The translations under genes were made by a program, and so were the position numbers. 49,712 nucleotides of DNA from UBA9865 sp035647835 (GTDB lineage: Bacteria; Bacillota; Dethiobacteria; Dethiobacterales; Dethiobacteraceae): contig DASRMS010000033.1 of assembly GCA_035647835.1 (NCBI GenBank), positions 1-49,712 of the forward strand, given 5' to 3'. The notes beneath the pieces are model-generated. The model was not told the origin of the DNA. It was given only the letters and a program-made list of their open reading frames with translations, and searched no databases. Shown here one piece after another: positions 23,407-32,368 of this stretch. The first letter of the stretch is position 1; every line of letters starts with the position of its first letter.

Positions 23407-24783
23407 TTAAGCTTTTTGTGCTGCTAGTTTTGCTGCGTTTTCACGTGCATACATAGCTGCATCTTCGTCTGTAATCTTATAACCTAACAACATAATCAGC
23501 GATGCCAGCAGGTAGAAGCCAGCAGGAATACCACCAAAGATCCACATAAAGCCAGTAATGAACTCAGGCGTTGCTGTCATCCCGGCAGTATAACCAATAA
23601 TGGAAAGACCAAAGGTTCCAATGGCACCACCGAGAGCAAAACCAACTTTAATGGGAATGTTATTCATGGACATGGCCACAGTACGGTTGTCTTTACCAGT
23701 GGCGTACAAACCATATTCAGCAGCATCAATGGCGTAGTTTGGCCCGAAGCACATGTACATATACATGGCGCCTTGACGCAGGCAGGCAAAGATGATGTAG
23801 GTGACTACTGAATTACGGGCAAAGATGGTAATACATACGCTGCTGGCAGCCATAATCATCAAGCCTGTAACTAAAGCCATCTTTTTACCAAGTTTTCTAC
23901 CAATGCTAGGTCCAACTGTGGCAGCAAAAAAACTAAACACAGTCATGGTAGTCATGGCCACAGCCATTAGGTTGAAGTTGCCCAACACATAAATAAAGTA
24001 ATACGTTTGAATCCCCATGGCACCCATGGCACCAACCTGGGTTAAAGACATCACCAGCACGTAGATTAAAAGCTGACTGTTAGTGACAACTGAGTTAATC
24101 ATATCTTTAACTGTTACAACAGGACCGCCGCGCTTGGCAGCTTCGGGGCGATCATACGGTTCTGCAGCCTTCGTGATGAGGCCGGCACCGATCACTAAAA
24201 CAAAGGCGAATGGCGCAGCCACAACAATATAAGCATTAGCAGCCCCAACAATTGGTTTGAAGAAGTTAAGCAAGGGAATAATTGAAGCTGAAGTAATAAT
24301 TGCGCCAGCTGTTTGGAATTGGGCTTGTCTGGAAGAGAGACGAGTTCTGTCTTCCATGGAAGTTCCCGCCATGGAGGCAAGGACACCAAACTGTGACAGG
24401 GCAATATAGTTCATGGAAAAGTGAAGCATAAAGTAACCAATAACGACAATAGCTAGTCTTACTGGCATGGGCAGGGAAGTAGTATTAATAAATTGCAAAC
24501 AGATACCTGTAAATACTACCCAGCGTAAAATTAGTAACCAAGAACGGTATTTACCCCATTTTAAATTTGATTTCTGCACAACTGCACCAGCAGTCAAGCT
24601 GACACCAAAGTCAAGAATACGAGCAACTAGCAATAATGTTGCCACAATACTGGTACTAATCATTAGATGGTCTGTCATAAAGAGCACGCCATAGCTCATG
24701 GGAATCGCAATGCCTATCCCTGATGCTAGGGCATAAGCTCCGTACATATTAATTTCTTTAGTAGTTAATTTTCCACCACTCAT
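23407..24783 (-). CDS. MFS transporter, GPH type, paralogue 2
   Basis: A 458-residue, 12-TM protein with the same length and layout as its neighbour. It has ARILDFGVSLTAGAVVQKSNLKWGKYRSW in the first half, RPEAAKRGGPVVTVKDMINSVVTNSQLL in the central loop, and SMNNIPIKVGFALGGAIGTFGLSIIGYTAGMTATPEF near the end. The two diverge mostly in TM1-6 and TM9-10, which suggests a shared mechanism with altered substrate or regulation. Start: ATG at 24783 behind AGGAGG. It lies downstream of the FMN dehydrogenase-Crp pair but is separated by a terminator and has its own promoter. Confidence 0.82.
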   Translation of the reverse strand: MSGGKLTTKEINMYGAYALASGIGIAIPMSYGVLFMTDHLMISTSIVATLLLVARILDFGVSLTAGAVVQKSNLKWGKYRSWLLILRWVVFTGICLQFINTTSLPMPVRLAIVVIGYFMLHFSMNYIALSQFGVLASMAGTSMEDRTRLSSRQAQFQTAGAIITSASIIPLLNFFKPIVGAANAYIVVAAPFAFVLVIGAGLITKAAEPYDRPEAAKRGGPVVTVKDMINSVVTNSQLLIYVLVMSLTQVGAMGAMGIQTYYFIYVLGNFNLMAVAMTTMTVFSFFAATVGPSIGRKLGKKMALVTGLMIMAASSVCITIFARNSVVTYIIFACLRQGAMYMYMCFGPNYAIDAAEYGLYATGKDNRTVAMSMNNIPIKVGFALGGAIGTFGLSIIGYTAGMTATPEFITGFMWIFGGIPAGFYLLASLIMLLGYKITDEDAAMYARENAAKLAAQKA

Positions 24784-25155
24784 TACTATACCTCCTAGTA
24801 TTTATAATAGTTCTTGCCTTGGAGAGTTATTGCTAAATCACAACTAATTAAATATAAATCCTGACTAAACACCCAATTCATTCAACAACTTGTCCTCTTA
24901 AAAAATTTCCCTCGCCTCGCCTATATAACCCCTCCTTACCAGTTATGCTGTGTATAGTTAAGGTAAAATTCATTACCTACTGTGTCTGATGCTCCGCTCC
25001 TACTTCCTGCCTTTTCAAATACTTGCTAACCTTGACTACCTTTTGATGTTTCTGAATTTTATCATGAAAAAAAGTAAAGCTGAAAGTATCTTATGCCACT
25101 TATGAATATTTGATAATTTCAGACAAATTGTATCATATTATTTAAGTTAAGGCAA
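24784..25155 (-). promoter_or_regulatory. Promoter and about 335-nt leader of paralogue 2
   Basis: TTGCCT (25155-25150), a 17-base spacer and TACAAT (25132-25127) lie in the same TCAGACAAATTGTATCATAT block (25119-25138) found before paralogue 1. The leader is long and AT-rich, with no ORF I support. The two leaders otherwise share only short patches, so the kept 20-mer stands out. Confidence 0.6.
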
Positions 25156-25198
25156 TAAGAATTTTGTCAATCAAAGGGGAATTAACAAGGAAAATAAT

Positions 25199-25222
25199 AG
25201 GAAAGGTTTAACAACCTTTCCT
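25199..25222 (-). terminator. Terminator after crp-like gene
   Basis: A 10-bp stem (AGGAAAGGTT / AACCTTTCCT) with a 4-nt loop lies 28 bases past the stop. The minus strand then reads ATTATTTTCC. Confidence 0.7.
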
Positions 25223-25250
25223 AGATAAGATAAGTTTAGATTAAGTTATC

Positions 25251-25931
25251 TCAAGTCCAATCATGCAATTTAGCTTGGTCTTTAATAATAATGCGCTGTT
25301 TATCGAGGACAATAATTCCTTCTTTTTGAAAGCGGCTCAAGATTCTGGCCACAGTTTCCCGGGAGGTGCCAATCATACTGGCCATCTCCTGACGTGTTAA
25401 ATCCAAATCTAAAACCACACCATCTTCCTGCGGGCGGCCTTCAAGACGTACAAAACGCAATAATAACCCTGCTAAACGGGCATAAGTATCATGTAAAGCT
25501 AGATCACGCACCAATAGCTGTGCCCGCCGCAAACGCCTGCTCATAATGCGCAGCAGCTTAATCCCTAGCTGTGGCTGTGCTGCCAAAAGACGCTCCATAT
25601 CGGCATTGCGCAGCAGCCAACATTGCGTATCTTCCACGGCCTCAGCGGTTGCAGGATAAGGGCCACGGTCGAACAAGACTACTTCGGCAAAAATATCACC
25701 ATCATTATAAATATGTAAAATCTGTTCCCGTCCATCTGGTGAGGACTTGCTGATTTTAACACGGCCGTGGTTAATCACAAATAAAGATTCTCCACGTTCT
25801 CCTTCTAAAAAGAGTACTGCACCTTTAGCATAGTTCCGCTCAATCATCACACTGGAAACGATCTCTAGTTCTTTTTCAGCTAACCCGGCAAAGAAGGGTA
25901 CTTTCTGTAAGTATTTGGCGCTGCGCTGCAC
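25251..25931 (-). CDS. Crp/Fnr-family transcriptional regulator
   Basis: A 226-residue regulator. The cyclic-nucleotide-like beta barrel covers about 12-125 (GAVLFLEGERGESLFVINHGRVKI ... GDIFAEVVLFDRGPYPATAEA). A dimer helix follows, then the winged helix with recognition segment LTRQEMASMIGTSRETVARILSRFQKEGII. It lacks the N-terminal Cys cluster of Fnr, so it is not an Fe-S oxygen sensor of that kind, and the GE..(L/F) pocket is only partly kept. Start: GTG at 25931 with GGAGG 6 bases upstream. The dehydrogenase gene ends 29 bp upstream, so the two are probably one operon. Confidence 0.9.
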   Translation of the reverse strand: MQRSAKYLQKVPFFAGLAEKELEIVSSVMIERNYAKGAVLFLEGERGESLFVINHGRVKISKSSPDGREQILHIYNDGDIFAEVVLFDRGPYPATAEAVEDTQCWLLRNADMERLLAAQPQLGIKLLRIMSRRLRRAQLLVRDLALHDTYARLAGLLLRFVRLEGRPQEDGVVLDLDLTRQEMASMIGTSRETVARILSRFQKEGIIVLDKQRIIIKDQAKLHDWT

Positions 25932-25960
25932 TGTCTCCCTCCTCGCAAGTCTTACCTTTA

Positions 25961-26971
25961 TTAATAGATAATATGATAATCAACAGCTTTGAGATTAACA
26001 CAGCCCGTCATCAACATGCCATGCCGCAAGTGCTCGGTCATCGTCTCAATAATCTTATTGACACCTTCAGTTCCAGCACCAAAAGCGCCCCAAATAGCGG
26101 GACGACCAATGAGCACCGCATTTGCTCCTAAAGCCAGCATCTTTAAAGCATCTATCCCGTTGCGGATACCACCATCAGCAAAAATAATAATTTCACCTTT
26201 AACACGCTCAACAATCTCCGGCAGCACTTCCGCAACACCCGGTGTGCCGTCCAGTACTCTGCCGCCATGATTAGAAATCACAATGGCGGCGGCGCCGATT
26301 TCCACAGCCATTTCCGCCTCTTGAGCGGTCATAATCCCTTTGAGAATAAAAGGCAGCTTAGTTATTTTTACCAGTTCACGCAGCTGGTAAAAACTTTTGG
26401 GGCCCACCGGCTGGCCTTTCATGGCCATGGTCACCAGCCCAGCACCGTCCAGATCAATACCTACAGCTAACGCACCACTAGCCTCTGCCTGGCGAATACG
26501 CTCTTTTAGCGGCTCCATGGCCCGTGGCTTAATAATCGCAATACCGTTGTCAGCTTTTTCTATAGCTTCTAAGCCAGCCCGATAAAATTGCGGATCAGCA
26601 CCATCACCTGTAAAAGCGCACGAACCTGCTGCTTTAGCACCCTCAACTAGATGGGTGACAAATTCTTCCTCACTTAAAGCCCCGCCCAGATTATAGGCAA
26701 CCCCAGTTAAAGGCGCCACCAGCACTGGCGTGGCAAAATTACGGCCAAATAACTTAAGTGTAAGATCAGGTTGGTCAACTTGATGGATCGTACGCATATT
26801 TAAGTGATACATCGCCAAAGACTCGACATTGTTCTGGAAGGAGGAGCCAGTTAATAGTCCCCCGATACCCGGCACTTCTCCCGCACAAGCACGTCCATCA
26901 CAAACACGGCACACACGGCAACTGCCACGTAAGCGCCCCCTTGCCCGCTCTCTAATCTCCTGTACATTCAT
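25961..26971 (-). CDS. FMN-dependent alpha-hydroxyacid dehydrogenase-like protein
   Basis: A 336-residue TIM-barrel flavoprotein of the lactate oxidase / glycolate oxidase superfamily, which oxidises 2-hydroxyacids through FMN. Seen: LVAPLTGVAYNLGG, AVGIDLDGAG, FILKGIMTAQEAEMAVEIGA (FMN Lys), VISNHGGRVLDGTPG (catalytic His) and IFADGGIRNGIDALKMLALGANAVLIGRPAIWG. The N-terminus has an unusual CRVCRVCDGRAC cluster (residues 18-29), as I recall from clostridial members; it could bind metal or Fe-S. The exact substrate is unknown, lactate or another hydroxyacid being candidates. Start: ATG at 26971. Co-transcribed with the Crp/Fnr gene. Confidence 0.85.
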   Translation of the reverse strand: MNVQEIRERARGRLRGSCRVCRVCDGRACAGEVPGIGGLLTGSSFQNNVESLAMYHLNMRTIHQVDQPDLTLKLFGRNFATPVLVAPLTGVAYNLGGALSEEEFVTHLVEGAKAAGSCAFTGDGADPQFYRAGLEAIEKADNGIAIIKPRAMEPLKERIRQAEASGALAVGIDLDGAGLVTMAMKGQPVGPKSFYQLRELVKITKLPFILKGIMTAQEAEMAVEIGAAAIVISNHGGRVLDGTPGVAEVLPEIVERVKGEIIIFADGGIRNGIDALKMLALGANAVLIGRPAIWGAFGAGTEGVNKIIETMTEHLRHGMLMTGCVNLKAVDYHIIY

Positions 26972-27172
26972 CCTCGTGTAGCCCCCTCGCTTTTCACCAG
27001 GTAATTCTATGTAAACTGCAATGCCTGCAGCTAGGTACTTTTCAGCCCCATTATCATATCATATGCACTGAGCACTTTACCAGACATCTAACCACAAAAA
27101 GAGCTTTCCCTGTTGTACAAGGTGCGGGAGAACTGCGTCGCCCAAACCTGACTTGTTTTTATGTAAAAAAAA

Positions 27173-27191
27173 CTGCGGGTTGAGCCCGCAG
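27173..27191 (-). terminator. Terminator after holin-like gene
   Basis: A 7-bp GC-rich stem (CTGCGGG / CCCGCAG) with a 5-nt loop, followed on the minus strand by eight T's. It lies 14 bases past the stop codon. Confidence 0.85.
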
Positions 27192-27205
27192 CCTGGACAT
27201 AACTG

Positions 27206-27550
27206 TTAGTTATCTGCCAATAGGGCACTGAGTACACTGCTAATGATTGACAACAAGAGGGCGCCAAGAATACCAGCCCACAGAGACTGCACCACAAAAC
27301 CTTTCACAGTGTCTGCCACTAACCACAGCAAGGAACCATTAATGACAAATGTAAATAAGCCAACCGTCATAATATTAACCGGTAAAGTTATCAGATTGAT
27401 CAAGGGGCGAATAATGGTATTAACAAAACCCCAGACCAGGGCAGCTACCAAAGCTGCGGCAAAGCTTTCAATGTCCACACCATTAATGACCAGTGAGGTC
27501 AAATAAAGCGCTAGGGCATTTAATACCCATCGCCAAACAAGGCTTCGCAT
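27206..27550 (-). CDS. Phage_holin_4_2 / YvlD-like 4-TM membrane protein
   Basis: A 114-residue protein made almost wholly of four hydrophobic helices. It has the family's central turn ALVWGFVNTIIRPLINLITLPVNIMTVGLFTFVING (N..(I/L)RP...L..P), as in YvlD-type proteins that Pfam groups as Phage_holin_4_2. Despite the name, most chromosomal members are not lysis proteins and their function is unknown. No phage gene is nearby. Start: ATG at 27550 with GAGGT 7 bases upstream. It stands alone between uvrC and the dehydrogenase. Confidence 0.88.
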   Translation of the reverse strand: MRSLVWRWVLNALALYLTSLVINGVDIESFAAALVAALVWGFVNTIIRPLINLITLPVNIMTVGLFTFVINGSLLWLVADTVKGFVVQSLWAGILGALLLSIISSVLSALLADN

Positions 27551-27664
27551 GCAGATCACCTCTATCCTTTATTCTTCTGTGTTGCTAGTTCGACGTATTT
27601 GTAAAAAAATCCTCTTACTTCTACTTAAATTATACTTCTTTTGCCACTTTGTTGGAAAAACTGT

Positions 27665-29536
27665 TCACTTACGGTCAGCATCCTCCTGAAAATATGCATA
27701 GAGAGTGGCCGCAACAGCTTGATTCATGCCGGCGACCGCCGCCAATTCCTCGACGGTTGCTTCCCGCAGGGCCTTGATACTGCCAAAAGCCTGCAGCAAA
27801 GCTTTACGCCTTTTTTCTCCGATGCCCGGCACCTCTAACAACAAGGAGCCGCGGGCAGGACGGTTAAGCTGTTTTCGCTGTTGAGTGATGGCATAACGGT
27901 GACTTTCGTCGCGCACACGCTGCAGAAGCTGCAGTGCAGGTGAGGTGCGGGGTAAACGCAGCGGCTGCGGTTGGTCAGGTAAGTGAAGCAGCTCTTCTTC
28001 CTCGGAGAGGGCAATAACAGGCAGTAAAGCATAGTCCTGTTCTGTTAAAGCCTGCAGGGCAACATTCAACTGCCCCCGCCCGCCATCAATTAAAATTAAA
28101 TCTGGTACTAACAGAAAAGGATCACTGGTTGTTACCGGCAGGTCACCGGCAGCCCGGGCGGCCTTCAGGCGAGCGAAACGCCTGTTGATAACTTCTTTCA
28201 TGGAAGCATAATCATCTGGTTTATCCACACTGCGAATACGAAAACGCCGATATTCAGCAGTTTGCGCTAACCCGTTTTCAAAGACCACCATCGAGGCCAC
28301 TGTCCCTTCCCCTTGGAAATGAGAAATATCATAACCCTCGATGCGTAATGGCGGTGACTCTAAATCAACAGCCTCGGCCAAGGCCTGTAAGGCCACTTGC
28401 GGATCCCGCGCCTTCACGCGCAGCACTTCCTGTTCTAAAAAGAGGTGAGCGTTATCTAGTGCCAAGCGCATTAATTCCTTTTTCGCACCGCGCTGCGGCA
28501 CATGTAAACGTACTTTAGTGCCGCGCTTTTGACTTAACCAGGCTGCCAGCAGCTCAACTTCAGACACCTCTTCAGAAAGCAGGATTTCTGCTGGCAGATC
28601 ACCGGCATGTGTATAGTAGCGATGTAAAAAAGCTGTGAGCAGCTCGGGGGCTGCTTCGCCTGTAGGGTTAGTCAAGAAGAAATGCTCGCGACCCGTTAGT
28701 TTACCGTTGCGCACAGCAAATAACTGCGCGCAGCCACTATCTTCGCCAGCAGCTAGGGCGATAATATCACGGTCGCCTCCGGCAGCGATGGCGATTTTTT
28801 GTTTCTCCGAAATGGCTTTCACTGCCCGGTACTGGTCACGCAATCGGGCGGCTTTTTCAAAATCCAGCTTTTCTGCCGCTTCTGCCATGCGTTGAACTAA
28901 ATCACGGAGCAATTTATCTTCCTTGCCCTCCAAAAACAGCAGCACCTCATCCACCAGACTGCGGTACTCCTCTAGCGAAACAGTCCCGGCACAGGGCGCT
29001 AAACAGCGGCCAATATGGCGGTTTAAACAAGGCCTTTTGGCACGCTCAGCATTAAGCGGCCCACGGCAGTGGCGCAGTGGAAATAAGCGGTGCAGCAAAC
29101 GAATTGTTTCCTTAACGGCACCAGCATTAGGGTAAGGACCAAAATAGCGAGCGCCGTCTTTTTCCACACGGCGCGCCACATGAATGCGGGGAAACTTTTC
29201 CTGTACGGTCACTCGTAAATAAGGATAGTGCTTATCATCTTTTAAATCAATATTATAGCGCGGCCGGTATTCTTTAATTAAGTTACTTTCTAAAATCAGT
29301 GCTTCTACTTCCGTATCCGTCACTGTATAGTCTAAATCACAAATCTTTTCTACTAAAGCCCGTACTTTCGGCGTTAAGTTGTGGGCAGCCTGAAAATAGG
29401 AACGTACACGCTGCCGCAAATCAATTGCTTTACCAATATAAATAATCTTACCGCGTTCATCTTTCATCAAGTAAACGCCAGGTCGGCGTGGTAATTGCTT
29501 CAGTTTTTCTGCTAGCAGTTGCTTGACCTCACTCAT
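27665..29536 (-). CDS. uvrC: Excinuclease ABC subunit C
   Basis: Makes both incisions in nucleotide-excision repair. The 623-residue product has the GIY-YIG nuclease (RPGVYLMKDERGKIIYIGKAIDLRQR, about 18-43), a Cys-containing region RPCLNRHIGRCLAPC, a UVR motif (LDFEKAARLRDQYRAV), the RNase H-like nuclease (IEGYDISHFQGEGTVASMVVF; PDLILIDGGRGQLNVA) and a C-terminal helix-hairpin-helix (VPGIGEKRRKALLQAFGSIKAL). Start: ATG at 29536 with GGAGG 6 bases before; adjacent ATG and TTG codons upstream are too close to that site. It follows uvrA by 12 bp. Confidence 0.97.
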   Translation of the reverse strand: MSEVKQLLAEKLKQLPRRPGVYLMKDERGKIIYIGKAIDLRQRVRSYFQAAHNLTPKVRALVEKICDLDYTVTDTEVEALILESNLIKEYRPRYNIDLKDDKHYPYLRVTVQEKFPRIHVARRVEKDGARYFGPYPNAGAVKETIRLLHRLFPLRHCRGPLNAERAKRPCLNRHIGRCLAPCAGTVSLEEYRSLVDEVLLFLEGKEDKLLRDLVQRMAEAAEKLDFEKAARLRDQYRAVKAISEKQKIAIAAGGDRDIIALAAGEDSGCAQLFAVRNGKLTGREHFFLTNPTGEAAPELLTAFLHRYYTHAGDLPAEILLSEEVSEVELLAAWLSQKRGTKVRLHVPQRGAKKELMRLALDNAHLFLEQEVLRVKARDPQVALQALAEAVDLESPPLRIEGYDISHFQGEGTVASMVVFENGLAQTAEYRRFRIRSVDKPDDYASMKEVINRRFARLKAARAAGDLPVTTSDPFLLVPDLILIDGGRGQLNVALQALTEQDYALLPVIALSEEEELLHLPDQPQPLRLPRTSPALQLLQRVRDESHRYAITQQRKQLNRPARGSLLLEVPGIGEKRRKALLQAFGSIKALREATVEELAAVAGMNQAVAATLYAYFQEDADRK

Positions 29537-29548
29537 CATCAACCTCCG

Positions 29549-32368
29549 CTAATGTGCTGGTACCAGGTATTTTTTCAAGTACCGCCCGGTATATGAGGCA
29601 GGCACCAGAATAACTTCCTCTGGTGTACCACTGGCTATTACCTGGCCGCCGGCGTCGCCGCCTTCCGGACCTAAATCAATCAGGTAATCTGCCCGCTTAA
29701 TCACGTCTAAATTATGCTCAATAACTAAAACACTATCACCATTCTCGACTAAACGGTCTAGAATGGTCAGCAGCTTGTTAATATCATCACTGTGCAGACC
29801 GGTGGTTGGTTCATCAAGAATATAAAGAGTCTTACCATTGCTGCGGCGGGAAAGCTCGGTGGCTAATTTTACCCTTTGTGCTTCACCACCAGATAAAGTA
29901 GGTGCCGGCTGACCTAAACGAATATAGCCCAGCCCCACATCATAAAGTGTTTGCATCTTGCGCTTAATCCGGGGAATGGGATCAAAGAATTCAACGGCCT
30001 CCGCCACCGTCATCTCCAGCACATCCGCAATACTTTTCCCTTTATAACGAACCTCCAGCGTCTCACGGTTATAGCGTTTACCGTGACATACTTCACAGGG
30101 TACGTAAACATCAGGTAAAAAGTGCATTTCAATGCGTAAAATACCATCACCGCGGCAAGCCTCACAGCGCCCGCCTTTAACGTTGAAACTAAAACGACCA
30201 GGCTTGTAGCCGCGCGCCCTGCTTTCGTTAGTGCGTGAGAATAGCTCACGAATATAATCAAAGACCCCAGTATAAGTAGCGGCATTGGAGCGCGGGGTAC
30301 GACCAATGGGTGATTGATCAACATCGATGACTTTGTCTAAATATTCCAAGCCCAGCAAGTCATCGTGCTCGGCTGGCTTATGGGTATTACGGTGCAGCTC
30401 CATGGCGAGGCGGCGGTAGAGAATTTCATTAACCAGCGTACTTTTACCAGAGCCGGAAACGCCGGTCACACAGGTAAAGACGCCAAGGGGCACACGTACA
30501 TCTAGATTCTTTAAATTATGAGCACGAGCCCCTTTGATTTCCAGCCATTTGCCATTCAGGGGACGGCGCTCAGCCGGTACCCGAATGGTTTTAACGCCGG
30601 ATAAATACTGTCCTGTAATGGAGGCCGGCACTTCTTTGAGGTCTGCGGCAGTGCCCGCAGCGACTATGTTACCCCCCCAGACCCCGGCACCAGGGCCGAC
30701 ATCAATAATATGGTCGGCACGGGAAATTGTTTCTTCATCATGCTCCACCACGATCACTGTATTACCCAAATCACGCAGGCGTTCCAGAGTTTCAATTAAG
30801 CGCGCATTATCGCGTTGATGCAAACCAATACTTGGTTCATCAAGAATATAAAGCACACCCATTAAACTGGAGCCAATTTGGGTAGCCAGGCGAATGCGCT
30901 GCGCCTCGCCACCGGAAAGACTCCCTGCTGCACGATTTAGTGACAGGTAGCTCAAACCTACATTGAGCAAGAAGTTCAGACGCGCCTGCAGCTCTTTTAC
31001 AATCAAGCGAGCTATCTGTTCTTCTTTGGCACTTAATTGCAGACTGGCCACAAAATCTTTCGCTTTATCCACAGTTAGTGATGTCACTTGGGCAATATTT
31101 TTTCCTCCCACGGTAACAGCTAAAGTAGCAGGTTTTAGGCGCATACCATGACATTCGGAGCAGAGATGCTCACTAAGAAATGTTGCTAAATGCTCCCGGT
31201 ACTGCTCTGAAGTTGTTTCTTTATAACGTCTCGTCAGGGTCGGGATCACACCATTGTATTTAAGCTCATAGTGCTGAATGCGGCCGCTGCTTTCTTCATA
31301 ATCAAAAGGCAGACGTTCACGAATCCCCCAGAGTACTTTTTTCTGCTGCCCTTTGCTCAGCAGGGCAAAAGGTTTATCCACGTCAATCTCATGATGCTGG
31401 GCCATGGCTAAAAGCAACTGATAGTAATAGGTGCCCGGTTTCCAGGGCACGACGGCTCCTTCCCGCAGAGAACGCTGGGGATCAGGAATTACTAGCTCCG
31501 GATCAAATTCTGAAGTAGAGCCTAAACCGCTGCAGGCGGGACAAGCACCGTAGGGGTTATTAAAAGAAAACATCCTCGGTGTTAATTCCTCAAAGGAGAA
31601 GCCGCATTGCGGACAGGCAAAGGCAGAGGAGAATAACAATTCCTCTTGCTCAATGACATCAATCAGCACCAAACCATTCCCGTACTTTAGGGCAGTTTCC
31701 AAGGAATCGGCCAGCCTGTGCTCCAAGCCTTTCTTGATAATTAGCCGGTCAACCACAATTTCAATATGGTGCTTTTTATTCTTGACCAGCTCAATTTCTT
31801 CTTCCAGTTCGCGCAGCTCACCATCAACTCGCACCCGCACAAAACCATCTGCTCGTACATCCTGAAAAAGCTTACGGTGCTCACCTTTACGGCCACGTAC
31901 CAGTGGTGCCAGAACCTGAATCCTGGTCTTGTCCGGCAGCGCCATAATGCGATCCACCATCTGCTCCACTGTTTGTTGGGCAATGGGAAGATCACAGTGG
32001 GGGCAAGAGGGATGACCAATGCGGGCAAAAAGCAAGCGCAGATAATCGTAAATTTCTGTCACCGTACCGACTGTAGAGCGCGGGTTATTGGAAGTTGTTT
32101 TTTGGTCAATGGAGATCGCCGGAGATAAACCTTCGATGTAATCCACATCAGGCTTGTCCATTTGACCAAGAAATTGCCGCGCATAGGCAGAGAGAGATTC
32201 CACATAGCGGCGCTGACCTTCGGCATAAATCGTATCAAAAGCCAGCGATGATTTGCCAGAGCCAGAGACGCCCGTAATCACTACTAATTGATTGCGCGGA
32301 ATATCGACATTAATATTTTTTAAGTTATGTTCGCGGGCACCGCGAATACTAATTGTGTCCTGTTTCAT
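29549..32368 (-). CDS. uvrA: Excinuclease ABC subunit A
   Basis: Damage-recognising ABC ATPase of nucleotide-excision repair. The 939-residue product has two nucleotide-binding halves with Walker A at GVSGSGKSSLAFDTIYAEGQRRYVES (about 33) and GVSGSGKSTLVNEILYRRL (about 640), signatures SGGEAQRIRLATQIGS and SGGEAQRVKLATELSR, and zinc sites CPQCGFSFEELTPRMFSFNNPYGACPAC and CEACRGDGILRIEMHFLPDVYVPCEVC. Its ATG follows the uvrB stop directly (TAAATG), so coupling is likely. Confidence 0.98.
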   Translation of the reverse strand: MKQDTISIRGAREHNLKNINVDIPRNQLVVITGVSGSGKSSLAFDTIYAEGQRRYVESLSAYARQFLGQMDKPDVDYIEGLSPAISIDQKTTSNNPRSTVGTVTEIYDYLRLLFARIGHPSCPHCDLPIAQQTVEQMVDRIMALPDKTRIQVLAPLVRGRKGEHRKLFQDVRADGFVRVRVDGELRELEEEIELVKNKKHHIEIVVDRLIIKKGLEHRLADSLETALKYGNGLVLIDVIEQEELLFSSAFACPQCGFSFEELTPRMFSFNNPYGACPACSGLGSTSEFDPELVIPDPQRSLREGAVVPWKPGTYYYQLLLAMAQHHEIDVDKPFALLSKGQQKKVLWGIRERLPFDYEESSGRIQHYELKYNGVIPTLTRRYKETTSEQYREHLATFLSEHLCSECHGMRLKPATLAVTVGGKNIAQVTSLTVDKAKDFVASLQLSAKEEQIARLIVKELQARLNFLLNVGLSYLSLNRAAGSLSGGEAQRIRLATQIGSSLMGVLYILDEPSIGLHQRDNARLIETLERLRDLGNTVIVVEHDEETISRADHIIDVGPGAGVWGGNIVAAGTAADLKEVPASITGQYLSGVKTIRVPAERRPLNGKWLEIKGARAHNLKNLDVRVPLGVFTCVTGVSGSGKSTLVNEILYRRLAMELHRNTHKPAEHDDLLGLEYLDKVIDVDQSPIGRTPRSNAATYTGVFDYIRELFSRTNESRARGYKPGRFSFNVKGGRCEACRGDGILRIEMHFLPDVYVPCEVCHGKRYNRETLEVRYKGKSIADVLEMTVAEAVEFFDPIPRIKRKMQTLYDVGLGYIRLGQPAPTLSGGEAQRVKLATELSRRSNGKTLYILDEPTTGLHSDDINKLLTILDRLVENGDSVLVIEHNLDVIKRADYLIDLGPEGGDAGGQVIASGTPEEVILVPASYTGRYLKKYLVPAH

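Noticed and set aside
27206..27550. Prophage remnant based on the holin-like gene
   Set aside because: No phage lysin, integrase or structural gene is nearby, and YvlD-type proteins are common chromosomal genes.
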